Translations under genes and position numbers: made by a program
Assembly (NCBI GenBank): GCA_039919885.1
Contig: JBDSEV010000008.1
Coordinates: 12,615 to 76,614 of the forward strand
Origin: JACMLD01 sp039919885
GTDB taxonomy: Bacteria; Bacteroidota; Bacteroidia; Chitinophagales; Chitinophagaceae
Length of the DNA: 64,000 nucleotides
Reading direction: 5' to 3'
Notes under the pieces: generated by a model
The model's database searches: none
What the model was told of the DNA's origin: nothing
Seen by the model: the letters and a program-made list of their open reading frames with translations, nothing else
In this document: positions 1-10,078 of the stretch, in pieces
How the letters are laid out: each line of letters begins with the position of its first letter
Numbering within the stretch: the stretch's first letter is position 1

Positions 1-283
1 TAGCCTGCAATATGGCACTGTTTTCCGGTACAGTCAGTTTCCATCAATTCCGTTCCCACACCTGTGATTCAGCTAATGCGCCAGCGCAGACGCATGATGT
101 TGCACATTTAATAATGTTTTAGTTCACACAAGGTTGCGCCCCCTATCAATATTTCACGGTCGTAAATAAATTTACATTCAATATCATCAAAACCTGGCAA
201 TAATTCAGCTTTTTATTCAACAAATTATTATACCGATTTTTTTCGGGCAAGGACCTTCTATTACGTAACCTAACAACTGTCAT
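1..283. other. Upstream region of the first susC
   Basis: No convincing gene lies here. The last part is the leader of the susC that starts at 284. It carries CCTAACAACTGTCATATG (269-286), which is nearly the same as the leader just before the second susC at 31466. I found no good match to the Bacteroidota promoter consensus (TTG, 17-23 bases, TAnnTTTG) in this stretch. Confidence 0.5.
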
Positions 284-3200
284 ATGAACAAAAACGCTTA
301 TTTTATTTTTTCTCCGCGGAGATTTCAAATTTATTTTCTTGTCCTGCTGGGCATTTTCGCGTGCCAGGGGTTGTTTGCTCAAACAGCAACGGTAACTGGT
401 ACGGTAAATGACGCCGACAGCAAGCCTGTAAGTGGAGCAACTGTAACCGTAAAAGGTACCAAACGTGCAACGCTAACAAATAATAGTGGATTGTACACTA
501 TCAATGCAAGCGGTACAGACATACTGGTTATTACACATGTCAGTTTTTTGGAACAGCAGGTACCTGTTAGCGGACGTTCAGCCGTGAATGTTAGTTTAGC
601 CCGTTCTGAGAGCTCTATTGACGTAGTAGTGGTTACCGCTTTGGGTATTAAGCGACAGTCAAGGAAACTGGGCTATTCTGCAACTTCGGTAAATGCAGAT
701 GAACTGGTAAAAAACAGGACAATTAACATGGCCGAATCGCTTGAGGGAAGGGTGGCCGGTCTAAATATTACACCACCCGCTGCGGGTGCAGGCGCCAGCA
801 ATCAGATTCGTTTACGCGGGCAGGTTGGGTTTGCCGGTGCAGACAATTCTCCGCTGCTGGTATTAAATGGAATTCCATTGGACCAGGGTGCAAGAAATAC
901 AGAAGGGGCGGGTCAGCAACGTGATCGCGGTGATGCGTTGGCAAACATCAACCCGGATGACATTGAGAGTATGACTGTGTTGAAGGGAGCCACTGCCGCT
1001 GCGCTTTACGGATCAAGGGCCGCAAGAGGGGCCATCATCATTACTACAAAGTCAGGTCAGAAAAGCCAGGGAATTGGTGTGGACTTCACCTCGAGTTATA
1101 CCACTTCGCAGGCATTGAATTTTATGGATGAAATTGTGCAGACAGATTATGGCCAGGGACAATCTGGTGCAAAGTTTACAACTACCGGACAGATTGAGGC
1201 CAATGGCCAGTTTGGCTGGGGCGCAAAACTTGATGGTCAGCCTACCATTAATTTTGATGGGGTGATGCGGCCGTATTCTGCTCATCCGTATCAACTGTTC
1301 GACTTTTTGCAAACCGGAACGAACCTCACTAATACGTTGGGATTATCCGGTGGTGATGCCAACGGAAGTTTCAGGGCCTCAGTTTCAAGTACAGATGCAA
1401 AAGGAATCGTTCCCAATAACAAGTATAAACGCACGATATTTAATACTGGTATCAGTCATAACATCACTAAACGGCTGAAGTTTCAGTTAAACATCAATTA
1501 TGCTGATGAAGATTATATCAATCCACCGCAAATTGGTACGCAGGGCGACGGACCAGTAAATTTCTTCAACAGGTTGCCTATATCCACACCCATCGAAGCT
1601 TACCGCGAGCATGCCGTTAATTCTGTAGGAGCAGAATGGAAAACCAGTGGATTTCTGGGTACAGTGAATAACCCTTACTATCCATTACAAAAAGGACAAA
1701 GATACAAAGAAGACAGAAGCCGTTTTCTTGGCACTGCTTCATTGCGTTACGAGATCACTAACTGGCTTTACGCACAAGGACGGTTCAGTTATGACCGCGG
1801 CACCAATTGGGCAGAATGGAACCAGTTAAATGGTACAGGTTCCGCAGTGCTTACTAATAATGACAATACGTACAGGGGTAGTTTCAATTTAGACCAGACC
1901 AATACCACCGATATCAATGCCGAGTTTTTAGTTGGCGCAAACAAAGAGTTTGGAAAATTTTCTGCTGAAGCGACCTTTGGCGGGAATACATTAAGGAGCG
2001 AGTGGAAGAACATCAATCAGAATGCTACTAATTTTACCGCCCAAAACCTTTACTCGATTCCCAATGGTACTATCAAAAACCTGGGTAATGGGTTTACGCA
2101 AAGCCGTATTAATTCGCTCTATGGAACCGCGGAATTTGGATGGAATAGATTGGTGTATGTAAATGTTACGGGCAGAAACGATTGGTTTTCTGTTTTAAAC
2201 CCTGCCAATAACAGTAAGTTTTACCCTTCCGTTTCAGGAAGTTTTGTTTTCTCTGAATTGATCAAGAATCAGACCTTTCTTTCTTATGGTAAATTAAGAG
2301 CATCGTGGGCCCAGGTGGGCAGCATTGCCGGGGTGGGGCCATATGAAGGCGTGTTAAACTATTCCATTAATCAAAATCAGTTCAACGGTCAGACACTTGC
2401 CGCTGTTGCTGGTGGAAATGTCTCCGGTGCGCCAAATCCGTTATTGCAGCCGTTTACCGTTACAGAAAAAGAAATAGGGATTGAATTAAGGTTATTTAAC
2501 AACAGGTTACTGTTGGATGTTGCGGCGTTTGATAAAGTGACAACTGATCAAATTCTTGACCTGGTACTTTCCAGTGCGTCAGGATACACTTCTTCAAAGC
2601 AGAACCAGGCTTCTTTAAAAAACAGCGGATTGGAAACACTGGTTGAGTATAGAGCGATTCAAGGTAAAAATTTTACCTGGAGCACATCATGGAACAACGC
2701 TTATCTTAAAACCAAAGTGCTCAACGTTGGCACTCCAAGCGGAACCAGGCTCCTGTTATATTTTAATGGAACCGGAAACGAATTTCTTGGTGAAATACGG
2801 TATACAGAAGGACTGGCGATGAATCAGCTCTATACCAGGACGTACAGACGAAATACGAAAGGAGAGATAGTTGTTGGAAACAATGGCCGGTTGCTGGAAT
2901 CTACTGGCGGTCCGGTGGGTACCGGATTCATGCCTGTGGGCAGTTCAATTCCAAAGTTTACCGGTGGCTGGAATAACTCGTTTACCTATAAGAACTGGAA
3001 TGTAGGCATCCACATTGACTATAAATTCGGGGCTACCGTATTAACTTCAACCCTGTTAAATATGACAAGGCAGGGACATTCTAAACTTTCATTAGAAGGG
3101 CGTGAAGGAGGATTAATATTTCCTGCAGTCTATGAAAGTACTGGTTTGCCAAACACCACATCCATTTCCGTTGCGGGTAATGGCCTGCAAACTTTCTACA

Positions 3201-3499
3201 CAGACTACAGGAACCTGCAGATCGGCGACCCGTTTACATTTAAATCAGATTTTGTTAAACTCAGGAACGTGTCCGTTGCGTATACCTTTACCAGCCTGAT
3301 TAAAAAAGTGAATGTGCTGAAGTTTGTGAAAGGCCTCACGCTCTCCGCTTCGGTTCGCAATGCAGCAATACTTTATAAGGATTTACCAGGTCTTGACCCC
3401 GAAGCGATTCAGTCAACCGGAGATACGAGGGCTGGTTATGAGAATTCTTCATTACCAACTACCCGCAATTACAACCTTACATTAAATATCAAATTATAA
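284..3499 (+). CDS. SusC/RagA-family TonB-dependent outer-membrane transporter
   Basis: Outer-membrane import channel of 1071 residues that would take up an oligosaccharide or similar ligand with the SusD lipoprotein encoded 4 bases downstream. It has a signal peptide (about 1-33, ending LFAQ), a carboxypeptidase-regulatory-like beta-sandwich (about 36-110), a TonB-box-like DVVVVTALG segment, then the plug with the family hallmark VLKGATAAALYGSRAARG, and a long beta-barrel ending NYNLTLNIKL. There is no STN domain, so signalling through an anti-sigma factor is not expected, and no FecI/FecR genes are seen nearby. The ATG at 284 gives a clean signal peptide. The substrate is unknown. The sugar-acid genes further right may be related, but they are separated by a terminator. 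Confidence 0.95.
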   Translation: MNKNAYFIFSPRRFQIYFLVLLGIFACQGLFAQTATVTGTVNDADSKPVSGATVTVKGTKRATLTNNSGLYTINASGTDILVITHVSFLEQQVPVSGRSAVNVSLARSESSIDVVVVTALGIKRQSRKLGYSATSVNADELVKNRTINMAESLEGRVAGLNITPPAAGAGASNQIRLRGQVGFAGADNSPLLVLNGIPLDQGARNTEGAGQQRDRGDALANINPDDIESMTVLKGATAAALYGSRAARGAIIITTKSGQKSQGIGVDFTSSYTTSQALNFMDEIVQTDYGQGQSGAKFTTTGQIEANGQFGWGAKLDGQPTINFDGVMRPYSAHPYQLFDFLQTGTNLTNTLGLSGGDANGSFRASVSSTDAKGIVPNNKYKRTIFNTGISHNITKRLKFQLNINYADEDYINPPQIGTQGDGPVNFFNRLPISTPIEAYREHAVNSVGAEWKTSGFLGTVNNPYYPLQKGQRYKEDRSRFLGTASLRYEITNWLYAQGRFSYDRGTNWAEWNQLNGTGSAVLTNNDNTYRGSFNLDQTNTTDINAEFLVGANKEFGKFSAEATFGGNTLRSEWKNINQNATNFTAQNLYSIPNGTIKNLGNGFTQSRINSLYGTAEFGWNRLVYVNVTGRNDWFSVLNPANNSKFYPSVSGSFVFSELIKNQTFLSYGKLRASWAQVGSIAGVGPYEGVLNYSINQNQFNGQTLAAVAGGNVSGAPNPLLQPFTVTEKEIGIELRLFNNRLLLDVAAFDKVTTDQILDLVLSSASGYTSSKQNQASLKNSGLETLVEYRAIQGKNFTWSTSWNNAYLKTKVLNVGTPSGTRLLLYFNGTGNEFLGEIRYTEGLAMNQLYTRTYRRNTKGEIVVGNNGRLLESTGGPVGTGFMPVGSSIPKFTGGWNNSFTYKNWNVGIHIDYKFGATVLTSTLLNMTRQGHSKLSLEGREGGLIFPAVYESTGLPNTTSISVAGNGLQTFYTDYRNLQIGDPFTFKSDFVKLRNVSVAYTFTSLIKKVNVLKFVKGLTLSASVRNAAILYKDLPGLDPEAIQSTGDTRAGYENSSLPTTRNYNLTLNIKL

Positions 3500-3503
3500 T
3501 ATT

Positions 3504-5069
3504 ATGATAAAAAGAATTTATCGACTGCTACTTATAGGCATCGTGTTGCTCTGTGGAGGATGCGATAAAGATTTTGTTCAGGTAAATACGAATCCGTTTG
3601 CAATAACGAGCGTTGATCCGGCGATTTTATTTGCCGGGGCACAGCGGACTCATTTGGGCACCTGGGCAGCAGAGCATACCATCGTTCAGCACTTCGTTGG
3701 TCCTTACAACACAGGTGCAACGCTTGGCTTTAATTTCAATGAAGATATTGATGGGGTTAGTACACCAAAGTGGAATGAGTATCCCACTACCATTAAAAAC
3801 ATGGTGCAGGCGCTCACCATTATAGGTGATGATCCTGCGCTTACTAATCTAAAAAATATGATCCGCATCTGGAAAGCGCAGGTGTTTATGGGATTGGTTG
3901 ATTCGTATGGAGATGTGCCTTACTCCGAAGCAGGCAAAGCTGTTGCGGCAGGAGTCTTTTATCCCAAGTACGACGATGATGCAGCCATTTACGACGACTT
4001 ATATAAGGAGATCAAGGAATCAATTGCTGCATTAAGTCCATCAGGAAACTACGTTAGCGCAGATCTTTTTTATGGCGCAAAGGCTGAAGCAGTAACTAAA
4101 ACAGCGAACGTTGCAGACCAGGTGGCAAAATGGAAAAAGCTTGGTAATTCTTTGTTGTTAAGATTGGGCATGCGTTATTCTAAAGTGAATGCGGCCAAGG
4201 CTGCAACAATAGTTGCGGAAGCATTTGCTGCCGGCGTAATGACTTCCAATGCCGATAATGCTTACGTTAAGAATGATGGTACATTATATACGCAGGGAGA
4301 CAATCTCGCACTGCGCAATTTTTCGCAATACAATTATGCTGCGGAACCATTTGTGAACCAATTGAAGTCAACCAGCGATCCGCGTGGTAAGTTTATTCTG
4401 GCCAATTTCGCGGACCCTGGTAATGTTGCGGCACAGCCCAATCCAGACAATAATTTAGCCAACCAGTATGGCGTTCCCATAGGCGTAACCGATGCGCAAA
4501 TTACCGCAACCGGCAGCCCGTACAGGGGTGTCAGGTCGGGAGGGTTGAATTATTCCCAGATAAATGTTTGGACAGTGGCATCCCCTGCAGCGCCCGAGTA
4601 CTGGGTAACGTATGCGCAAACATCGTTGTTGCTTGCTGAAGCAGCTAAAAGAGGATGGATTGCCGGAGGTGACGGTGCTGCGAGGACATACTATGAAAAT
4701 GGAATTACTGCAGATATGCTATTTTATGCATACTACCCGGGAACAACGGCTATTACTACCCCGGAAATAACTACGTATATAAACAGCGCAGCGTTATTGT
4801 ACAACCCAACGGATGCGCTTAAGTTGATTAACACACAATATTGGATAGTAAATATTAGAAATGGCACAGAAGCATTTGCCAATTTCCGGAGGTCTGGCTT
4901 TCCGGCTTTAAGTCCAAATCTTTTTAATAACAAGCTGAACGGTGGGTTTGTAAGAAGGTTATCTTATCCGGATGCCGAAGCATCTGCAAATACTACCAAT
5001 TATATGGCGGCCGTGGCGGCTATTGGTGGCGATAAATTAACAACCCGGGTATTCTGGGACACGCCATAA
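3504..5069 (+). CDS. SusD/RagB-like outer-membrane lipoprotein (SusD-like_2 type)
   Basis: Surface glycan- or nutrient-binding lipoprotein of 521 residues that caps the SusC channel encoded just upstream. The N-terminus is a short hydrophobic stretch ending CGGC, with Cys20 as the likely lipidated residue. The following alpha-helical TPR-like fold has typical family stretches, such as the QVFMGLVDSYGDVPYSEA segment around residue 130 and an AAPEYWVTYAQTSLLLAEAA helix in the second half. The length fits the shorter SusD-like_2 subgroup, unlike the 671-residue SusD at 34817. It is co-transcribed with susC and followed by a strong terminator. The ligand cannot be read from sequence. Confidence 0.93.
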   Translation: MIKRIYRLLLIGIVLLCGGCDKDFVQVNTNPFAITSVDPAILFAGAQRTHLGTWAAEHTIVQHFVGPYNTGATLGFNFNEDIDGVSTPKWNEYPTTIKNMVQALTIIGDDPALTNLKNMIRIWKAQVFMGLVDSYGDVPYSEAGKAVAAGVFYPKYDDDAAIYDDLYKEIKESIAALSPSGNYVSADLFYGAKAEAVTKTANVADQVAKWKKLGNSLLLRLGMRYSKVNAAKAATIVAEAFAAGVMTSNADNAYVKNDGTLYTQGDNLALRNFSQYNYAAEPFVNQLKSTSDPRGKFILANFADPGNVAAQPNPDNNLANQYGVPIGVTDAQITATGSPYRGVRSGGLNYSQINVWTVASPAAPEYWVTYAQTSLLLAEAAKRGWIAGGDGAARTYYENGITADMLFYAYYPGTTAITTPEITTYINSAALLYNPTDALKLINTQYWIVNIRNGTEAFANFRRSGFPALSPNLFNNKLNGGFVRRLSYPDAEASANTTNYMAAVAAIGGDKLTTRVFWDTP

Positions 5070-5110
5070 GTATCATTTTTAAAGCATTCTGTTAACCATA
5101 ACCTTGTCCT

Positions 5111-5147
5111 GAAAAGCCCCCTTCAATAAGGGGCTTTTCCTTTTATG
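5111..5147 (+). terminator. Rho-independent terminator after susC/susD
   Basis: GAAAAGCCCC (5111-5120) pairs perfectly with GGGGCTTTTC (5130-5139) around a 9-base loop and is followed by CTTTTAT. It lies 42 bases after the susD stop and should end the susCD transcript. Confidence 0.85.
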
Positions 5148-5446
5148 TAAGTCACTGAATCCATGAACAACACGTTACTATTGCCGCCTGGCCCGTGTGT
5201 TAAATCAGGGACAAATATCGTTGGCAGGGATGGGTATCATATACATTCATTCATGCGTGCATTCTATGCGCGATTGACAAGTTAGTAGCCAGCATTTGAA
5301 AATGAGCGGGCGCACCGGGGTGTAGGGTAAATTTATGTTTTCAGGTAACCGGTAGTGTGGTCATTTATTTTTAAATGAGCAGGATAGTTGTTATTAGATG
5401 TACAACTTACGGCGTAATATTTTTTCAGCTAAAGATCAATAAATTA
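5148..5446. other. Gene-free spacer between convergent genes
   Basis: About 300 bases between the susCD terminator and the end of the minus-strand transporter gene. I see no ORF with coding character, no repeat and no strong hairpin here. Confidence 0.5.
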
Positions 5447-6556
5447 CTAAGAGGGGTCGGGAATATTTTCCTGGTCTGGTGATCGGTCATGCCACCAGCT
5501 TGCCAGCGATGAGCCGGTTACATTCATCATTGTTCCAAATATAACGGATGCAAGCCCCACCGTTGCCACTTTGCCCATACCCCTTGCCAAAGCAGATGCA
5601 AGCCCTGCATTCTGCATGCCCACTTCCAGTGCAATGGTCCGGCAATCTTTCTCCGGAAACTTCAGGAGGCGGGACGACCAATAGCCAAGGAAATAGCCGG
5701 CGATATTATGAATGAATGTGGCAATAACGAGTAGTCCGCCAATTTTTAACAGATTGTCGCGTCCCGCCGAAATGATGATTACCAGGATCAGTGCGATACT
5801 TAACATGGAAAAATAGGGCAGGGCCTTATTCAGCCACTTCATTTTATCGCGGAGGAAATAATGGAACATTAACCCCGCAGCAATAGGGAGAATTACAATT
5901 TTGGTGATATCCCAAACCATTGCTCCGAAATCTATTTTTACATAACTGCCCCCTAAAAGCTGCATCAGCAAAGGTGTTAAGAATGGCGCAAGCAAGGTAG
6001 AAATAGTGGTAACAGAAACGGATAGTACCAGGTTGGCTTTGGCCAGGTAACACATAACGTTAGAAGCAAGCCCGCTTGGACAACAACCAATCAGGATGAT
6101 GCCTGCTGCTATTTCCGGAGGAAAATTAAAAAGATGTGCCAGCGAAAATCCAACAAGGGGCATTATGGTGTAATGGCAAACAATTCCGACGATTACGCCT
6201 TTTGGTTTTACCAGCACTTGCGCAAAATCTTTTAAGTTCAGTTCGGTTCCCATTCCGAACATGGTTACTTGCAGCAGGAAAGGGATTAAAACAGCGCTTT
6301 CCATGCTGCCGATTTTATTAAAAGACATCGGAAAATACATGGCCAGGCTGGCGGCTGCAAGGATCATTACGCTGTACCAGAATCCTTTTAATTTTTTGTG
6401 GTACCTGAAGGCAATGGCAAGACAAGAAAAGAACAATGCAAGCGACCATCCACCCAACGTATGCAGGTGCAAAAAAGAAACAACTATATAAGCCAATAGA
6501 AACACACCGGCTGCTGATAAATAATACAAACATGTTCTGTTTAACGACTGTTCCAT
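5447..6556 (-). CDS. Bile acid:sodium symporter (BASS) family transporter
   Basis: Inner-membrane carrier of 369 residues, almost entirely hydrophobic with about nine or ten membrane segments. Two family signatures are present: a substrate/sodium-site stretch GCCPSGLASN near residue 155, and the late motif ALEVGMQNAGLASALA, equivalent to the E-x-GxQN signature of BASS/ACR3 carriers. Known relatives move bile acids, pyruvate, pantoate or other organic anions with sodium. It lies on the same strand as the IlvD/Edd dehydratase upstream (370-base gap), which hints at a sugar acid or keto acid as cargo. That is inference. The tail after the last helix is short and charged. Confidence 0.9.
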   Translation of the reverse strand: MEQSLNRTCLYYLSAAGVFLLAYIVVSFLHLHTLGGWSLALFFSCLAIAFRYHKKLKGFWYSVMILAAASLAMYFPMSFNKIGSMESAVLIPFLLQVTMFGMGTELNLKDFAQVLVKPKGVIVGIVCHYTIMPLVGFSLAHLFNFPPEIAAGIILIGCCPSGLASNVMCYLAKANLVLSVSVTTISTLLAPFLTPLLMQLLGGSYVKIDFGAMVWDITKIVILPIAAGLMFHYFLRDKMKWLNKALPYFSMLSIALILVIIISAGRDNLLKIGGLLVIATFIHNIAGYFLGYWSSRLLKFPEKDCRTIALEVGMQNAGLASALARGMGKVATVGLASVIFGTMMNVTGSSLASWWHDRSPDQENIPDPS

Positions 6557-6925
6557 AATCAGGCTATTGAGTAATGTTACTTTGGGAGATCATTTTTTGG
6601 GCATGCCGGTAAATATATTTCTTTAAAGAATAGGATGCGTCATTTTCACTGGATATCACATGCACGTATTTTAGAAACGTTATCCGGAGATGTTATTTCA
6701 CCAAGACCAAATGCTAATATGAACATTAAGAAATGGTAAAGAGCGCCAATTTATCTCAACGCCTTTTTTTAAATCCAATCCTGTTGACTTTTTGAAAATA
6801 CGTAAAATAATTATCGACGCGCTTTATTTACTAAAGTTTGTACAACGATGTTTAATCAATTTAACAGCCACGTATTGTGGTTGAAGCTGCGCCGGCAAAG
6901 GACAGTGCAGTTCGTGCGCAATTGA
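6557..6925. other. Gene-free spacer upstream of the BASS transporter
   Basis: 369 bases without a supported gene. It probably holds the promoter of the minus-strand transporter and the 3' end of the dehydratase transcript. I could not identify a clear hairpin or promoter match. Confidence 0.4.
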
Positions 6926-8647
6926 TTAGTGAAGATTTCTAATGGATTCACTGCCGGAACCACCCCTTAAATGGTCAAGGTCGGCGCCCAGGTTTGCCTG
7001 TTGAACATGATCAATATAGAGGCGGACGTAGCCCCTGTTGGTAACCGGGTCTGGACGTTGCCACGCATTTTTTCGCAGCTGTATTTCATCTTCCGTAATA
7101 TCAAGATGTAATTTCCTGTTCTCGGTGTCCAGTTCAATCATATCACCATCTTTTACAAGTGCCAGCAGACCGCCAACGGCAGATTCGGGTGCAATATGGA
7201 GAATAACGGTGCCGGCGGCTGTACCGCTCATGCGGCCGTCGGATAATCTAATCATGTCTTTTATACCTCTGCGGAGTAACTTTAAAGGAAGATCAACATT
7301 ACCAACTTCTGGCATACCAGGATAGCCTACCGGTCCCGCGCCTTTAAGCACGATAATAGAATGTTCGTCAATATCCAGGTCTTCATCATCAATTCTTGCG
7401 TGGTAATCTTCCATCGATTCAAATACAACCGCTTTACCCCTGTGTTTTAACAACGCTTTTGTTGCAGCTGACGGTTTAATGATGGCACCCAGTTCGCATA
7501 AGTTTCCCTTTAACACTACTATACCTGCGTTGGTCTGAAGCGGCGCATCAATGGTGCTGATTACATCGGTATTGTAGCAAACTGCGGTGCTATTATTTTC
7601 GCCGAGGGTTTTTCCGTTTACGGTGATGGTGCAGGTATGAAGATGTTTTTCAAGTTCTTTTATAACCACTGGTAGTCCACCCGCATAATAGAAATCCTCC
7701 ATTAAATATTTACCAGACGGTTTAAGGTTTAGCAGTAAAGGTATTTTACTGCCCAGTTGGTCAAAATCTTCCAGTGTGAGATCAACGCCAATCCTGCCGG
7801 CGATGGCCAGTAAATGAAGAATAAAATTGGTGGAGCCCCCAATGCCTGCATTCACAACAATTGCATTTTCGAAGGCTTCGCGCGTAAGAATGGTGGAGAG
7901 GGTAAGGTTTTCTTCTACCATTTCAACAATCCGGCGCCCGCTTAACTGCGCCATTACTTTTTTCCTTGCATCAACTGCTGGTATTGCACTTGCGCCTGGC
8001 AGTGTTAATCCGAGCGATTCTACCATACATGCCATAGTGGATGCTGTGCCCATCGTCATACAATGACCTGCACTTCTTGCAACACCAATTTCTGCTTCCC
8101 GTATGTCATCCGGGGTGTAATGGTCTACCAACATTTTTTCTTTCACCATCCAGTTAAATGTGCCACTGCCGAGACACTCCCCCTTAAATCTTCCATTGAG
8201 CATCGGACCGCCGGGTACAACAATGGTAGGGATATTAACGCTGCAGGCACCCATTAGCGTTGAAGGGGTTGTTTTATCACAACCGGTTAACAATACCACG
8301 CCATCCAAAGGATTTGCCCGGATAGCTTCTTCAACATCCATACTGGCCAGGTTTCTGAAAAGCATTGTTGTTGGGCGCATAATCGTTTCACCCAATGAAC
8401 TTACCGGAAATTCCAGGGGGAAGCCACCAGCATCAATGACGCCTCTTTTAACTACATCGGCAAATTCACGCAGGTGTCCATTGCAGGGCGTAAGTTCGCT
8501 CCATGTATTGCATATACCAATGACAGGCCGGCCATCAAAATAATCGTCTGGATATCCCTGATTACGAAACCAGGAACGGTGAACAAATCCCATTTTATCT
8601 GACCTGCAAAACCAGTCATGGCTTCTAAGTTTTCGTTTTGATTTCAT
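6926..8647 (-). CDS. IlvD/Edd-family sugar-acid dehydratase (L-arabinonate dehydratase-like)
   Basis: Predicted iron-sulfur dehydratase of 573 residues converting an aldonate such as arabinonate, xylonate or gluconate to the 2-keto-3-deoxy acid. Cluster cysteines are visible at Cys55 (TPCNGH), Cys123 (TGCDKTTP) and Cys196 (AGHCMTMG). Asp124 and Lys125 match the magnesium-binding and carbamylated lysine positions of the L-arabinonate dehydratase subgroup, and Ser474 in GRMSGT matches the catalytic serine. The order and spacing fit the sugar-acid branch better than IlvD proper, and no isoleucine/valine biosynthesis genes are nearby. It is divergent from an AraC regulator and an FGGY kinase, which supports a carbohydrate role. 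The exact substrate is uncertain. Confidence 0.9.
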   Translation of the reverse strand: MKSKRKLRSHDWFCRSDKMGFVHRSWFRNQGYPDDYFDGRPVIGICNTWSELTPCNGHLREFADVVKRGVIDAGGFPLEFPVSSLGETIMRPTTMLFRNLASMDVEEAIRANPLDGVVLLTGCDKTTPSTLMGACSVNIPTIVVPGGPMLNGRFKGECLGSGTFNWMVKEKMLVDHYTPDDIREAEIGVARSAGHCMTMGTASTMACMVESLGLTLPGASAIPAVDARKKVMAQLSGRRIVEMVEENLTLSTILTREAFENAIVVNAGIGGSTNFILHLLAIAGRIGVDLTLEDFDQLGSKIPLLLNLKPSGKYLMEDFYYAGGLPVVIKELEKHLHTCTITVNGKTLGENNSTAVCYNTDVISTIDAPLQTNAGIVVLKGNLCELGAIIKPSAATKALLKHRGKAVVFESMEDYHARIDDEDLDIDEHSIIVLKGAGPVGYPGMPEVGNVDLPLKLLRRGIKDMIRLSDGRMSGTAAGTVILHIAPESAVGGLLALVKDGDMIELDTENRKLHLDITEDEIQLRKNAWQRPDPVTNRGYVRLYIDHVQQANLGADLDHLRGGSGSESIRNLH

Positions 8648-8682
8648 GCATGTAATTTTTTATTGCCGCGCGTATCTTTGCA

Positions 8683-8698
8683 TGCCGTATGTACGGCA
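8683..8698. promoter_or_regulatory. Palindrome, possible operator of the dehydratase gene
   Basis: TGCCGTA TG TACGGCA is a perfect 7-base inverted repeat with a 2-base centre. It sits 36 to 51 bases upstream of the dehydratase start on the minus strand, where an operator would be expected. No regulator that favours simple palindromes (GntR or LacI type) is encoded nearby; the local regulator is AraC-type. Assignment as an operator is inference. Confidence 0.35.
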
Positions 8699-9178
8699 AG
8701 GTTTTTTAAACAATGATTGCCATAAGAAAAACTATGATGGATGAAAGGACCATCAGATGATGGCAGCCGATTATTTGCTAACCGATAAAAATAAAGAGGT
8801 TGCATTGTAAGTTCGTTAGTATTAAACATGCTATAGGGAATCGTCGAAAGTGAACGAACAATTGAATAGCAGCTGATATTAATTGCCGTGCCGTGAGAAG
8901 TCCTAAAGCTCGTTGAAACTGTGTATGTTCATGTTGCCAATGTCACTCCAACTCCACCAATTCTACCTTTTGAGGGACGAGTACATGATGCCGGAACAGT
9001 TATTCTTATTAATGAAAATTGATTTACTGCCGGAAAAATAGCAACACCCCGAACGAAAAGCTTCCATTATAGAACAGCGTTGATTTTTGTACGTCATATT
9101 GAAGTAAATTGTATTTCTTTATTCCGATAATTAACGGCTGTTTTTTTCGCCGGAAAAAATGCATAAAATCAGGCTTGC
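8699..9178. other. Divergent control region between dehydratase and AraC genes
   Basis: Gene-free region that must hold the promoters for the minus-strand dehydratase and the plus-strand regulator/kinase pair. The GCCGGAA core recurs three times (near 8985, 9026 and 9152), which could be regulator half-sites, but the motif is short and may be chance. Confidence 0.35.
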
Positions 9179-10066
9179 ATGAAGCAATTTGTACTGCAGC
9201 AGGGAACAAGCCCGGAATTAAGGTCGTTTCCGGATATCATTGAAATAGGCAGTAAAAAGAATATTTCAATCCACCTGGGTTCTATGCCTGTTTTAGCCCA
9301 GGAGTTCCTTCGGGTATATTGTGTACTGGAAGGCAAATTTGAATGGCAGTTGCAGGGCCAGCGATTTGTAGTATATCCTGGCGACACGGTACTTGTTTTG
9401 CCCAACCAGGTATTTGGAAGTACTAAAGGTTATTTGGAAATTGGTACCATCGCATGGTTATACCTGAATGTAACCCGGCGCGAAAACGGCAATCTTTGCT
9501 GGGGCGCATGGAGTAACCTCACTGAAAACGAACGGCAAACAATTAGCAACATTATGTTGCTGAGCCGTACGGTTGTTCCGTCAAGGGTAGAGGAGACGGT
9601 CCGCATTTTGCGGGCGTTGCAAAATGAACTGTTCAACCACGAAATAGGATTTCATACCCGAATACGCCACTTGCTGGATGAGTTGTTGGTATTGGTAACA
9701 AGGCAACTAACAAAACAAAGCCACTCTGGCAGGGATTTCCCCAAAATTTTCTTACAATTAGAACAGCGGTTGCGTGAAAATCTTTTTCACCAGTGGTCTG
9801 TCGAAGAAATGGCCGCTACGGTTGGTATGGGAACCACCCACTTCAACGAGCGGGTAAAAACGTTTACGGGTTTTACGCCCACGAATTATCTCATAAACAT
9901 CAGGATTTCTGAATCCATTAAATTGTTGCGAAAACCGGAGTTAACCCTTACTGATATTGCACTGGATACAGGTTTTTATTCTTCTCAACATTTTTCAACA
10001 ACATTTAAGAAGCTGACAGGTTATACACCGAGCGAATTCAGAAAAAAAGGAAGTGCTGACAGTTAA
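9179..10066 (+). CDS. AraC-family transcriptional regulator
   Basis: 295 residues: an N-terminal cupin-like ligand-binding part (about 30-120, with FVVYPGDTVLVLPNQVFG typical of the AraC sensor barrel) and a C-terminal double helix-turn-helix (about 195-290, with LTDIALDTGFYSSQHFSTTF and a TGYTPSEFRK ending). It lies 12 bases upstream of the FGGY kinase, so both are probably one transcript. It is divergent from the dehydratase, the usual layout for a regulator of a sugar or sugar-acid catabolic set. The inducer is unknown. Confidence 0.92.
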   Translation: MKQFVLQQGTSPELRSFPDIIEIGSKKNISIHLGSMPVLAQEFLRVYCVLEGKFEWQLQGQRFVVYPGDTVLVLPNQVFGSTKGYLEIGTIAWLYLNVTRRENGNLCWGAWSNLTENERQTISNIMLLSRTVVPSRVEETVRILRALQNELFNHEIGFHTRIRHLLDELLVLVTRQLTKQSHSGRDFPKIFLQLEQRLRENLFHQWSVEEMAATVGMGTTHFNERVKTFTGFTPTNYLINIRISESIKLLRKPELTLTDIALDTGFYSSQHFSTTFKKLTGYTPSEFRKKGSADS

Positions 10067-10078
10067 AAAAATTATGAT

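Noticed and set aside
8673..8680. TATCTTTG, an exact promoter -7 match on the plus strand
   Set aside because: It is about 500 bases from the AraC start and has no TTG element 17-23 bases upstream, so it is likely chance.
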